From positions 1 through 22,101 of the forward strand of contig CALIZJ010000124.1 of NCBI GenBank assembly GCA_938028845.1: a stretch of 22,101 nt of DNA, read 5' to 3'. Of the stretch, positions 21,632 through 22,101 are shown one piece after another. Each line of letters starts with the position of its first letter. Positions within the stretch are counted from its first letter, which is position 1. This DNA comes from an uncultured Blautia sp. (GTDB taxonomy: Bacteria; Bacillota; Clostridia; Lachnospirales; Lachnospiraceae). The position numbers and the translations under genes were made by a program. The notes below the pieces were generated by a model that saw only the letters and a program-made list of their open reading frames with translations, was not told where the DNA came from and searched no databases.

Positions 21632-22101
21632 TCACTTCAGCTGTGTAAGCACTCCTGCGTCCATCTCGCAAATCGTATCGCAGAGATACTCAATTTCCAT
21701 TATATTGTGGGCCGCCAGCAGAATTGTCCTGCCTCTGCTCCGAAGCTCGTCCAGCAGTTGGCACACCGCCAAAGCGCCTCTCTTATCCAGCCCGTTAAAG
21801 GGCTCATCCAGTACCAGAAGGCTGGGGTTCTCCATGATCGCCTGTGCGATGCCCAGGCGTTCCCGCATACCCAGAGAATACTGTCCCACCTTTTTCTTGG
21901 AAAAGGGATCAAGGCCTACCTTGGCAATACTGTTTCGGATCTGCTCGTCTGTCACCTTCCGCTGTATGGCAGCCAGTCTCTTCAGATTGGCAAAGCCGCC
22001 AAGCTGCGGGAGAAAACCAGGGTTTTCAATGATCATGCCCACAGATCTTGGAAAATCCACGTCCCATCCGATCTTTTGTCCCTGAACGACCACCGTCCCG
22101 G
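21632..22101 (-). CDS. ABC transporter ATP-binding protein, C-terminal part (cut by the window edge)
   Basis: The last 156 or so residues of an ABC ATPase; its N-terminus with Walker A lies beyond the right edge. Visible are the Q-loop region (VGMIIENPGFLPQLGG), the signature variant YSLGMRERLGIAQAI, Walker B SLLVLDEPFNGLD and the H-loop LLAAHN. The pattern is that of BcrA/ABC-2-type exporters used for peptide or lantibiotic immunity, normally paired with a separate permease, which is not in view. The frame reads through to the edge without a stop; the internal GTG at 22093 is not the real start. No convincing terminator follows before the ROK promoter region. Confidence 0.88.
   Translation of the reverse strand, partial: GTVVVQGQKIGWDVDFPRSVGMIIENPGFLPQLGGFANLKRLAAIQRKVTDEQIRNSIAKVGLDPFSKKKVGQYSLGMRERLGIAQAIMENPSLLVLDEPFNGLDKRGALAVCQLLDELRSRGRTILLAAHNIMEIEYLCDTICEMDAGVLTQLK

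Noticed and set aside
1..22101. CRISPR arrays, insertion sequences, tRNA or rRNA genes, prophage genes
   Set aside because: I saw no regularly spaced repeats, transposase or integrase-like proteins, or tRNA-like segments in any intergenic stretch.

Overview
The window looks like chromosomal DNA of a Gram-positive anaerobic gut Firmicute, most likely a Lachnospiraceae member. The basis is strong AGGAGG-type ribosome binding sites before almost every gene, moderate GC, TTGACA/TATAAT promoters with 17-base spacers, and gene families typical of that group (Lsa-like ABC-F, DUF3786, RACo-like ASKHA protein, TreP with a fused IIA domain, ROK regulator). The family assignment is inference. All genes lie on the minus strand except treR (18377-19099).

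From left to right: a plus-strand terminator (1-35) closes a gene outside the window. A MATE exporter (170-1522) has its own promoter and an intrinsic terminator inside its short leader. A four-gene operon (1656-4065) is read in the order unknown protein, YccF, EcsC, TrmO. It starts from a TTGACA/TATATT promoter followed by a clear yybP-ykoY manganese riboswitch whose P1 strand doubles as a terminator arm, so the operon should be switched on by Mn2+. An Lsa-like ABC-F gene (4313-5839) is preceded by a roughly 280-base leader with a six-codon reading frame (MIIISC) and an attenuator-like terminator, the layout of ribosome-sensing antibiotic attenuation.

Next (6164-10021), read right to left, come an orphan HicB-like protein, a RACo-like ASKHA ATPase lacking the ferredoxin domain, a CcdA-TlpA fusion and a DUF3786 protein, closely spaced and probably one operon. 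Then comes a two-gene malate module (10207-12335): a lactate/malate dehydrogenase on an LDH-type scaffold that carries the malate-specific arginine, followed by malic enzyme.

The trehalose region (12599-19099) holds treP (EIIBCA), treC, ptsH and ptsI in one direction with gaps of 11, 43 and 80 bases, and treR divergently. Palindromic TreR operators lie in the treP promoter spacer and at the treR start site. The unit encodes the whole relay from PEP to trehalose-6-phosphate plus its hydrolase. The HPr carries Lys, not Ser, at position 46.

The right end holds a ROK repressor and a polyol-type zinc dehydrogenase, the latter with a 26-base near-perfect palindrome at its start site, and the C-terminal part of an ABC transporter ATPase cut by the window edge. 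The most notable content is regulatory RNA: a Mn2+ riboswitch in front of genes not usually linked to manganese, an ABC-F leader-peptide attenuator, and a MATE leader terminator.
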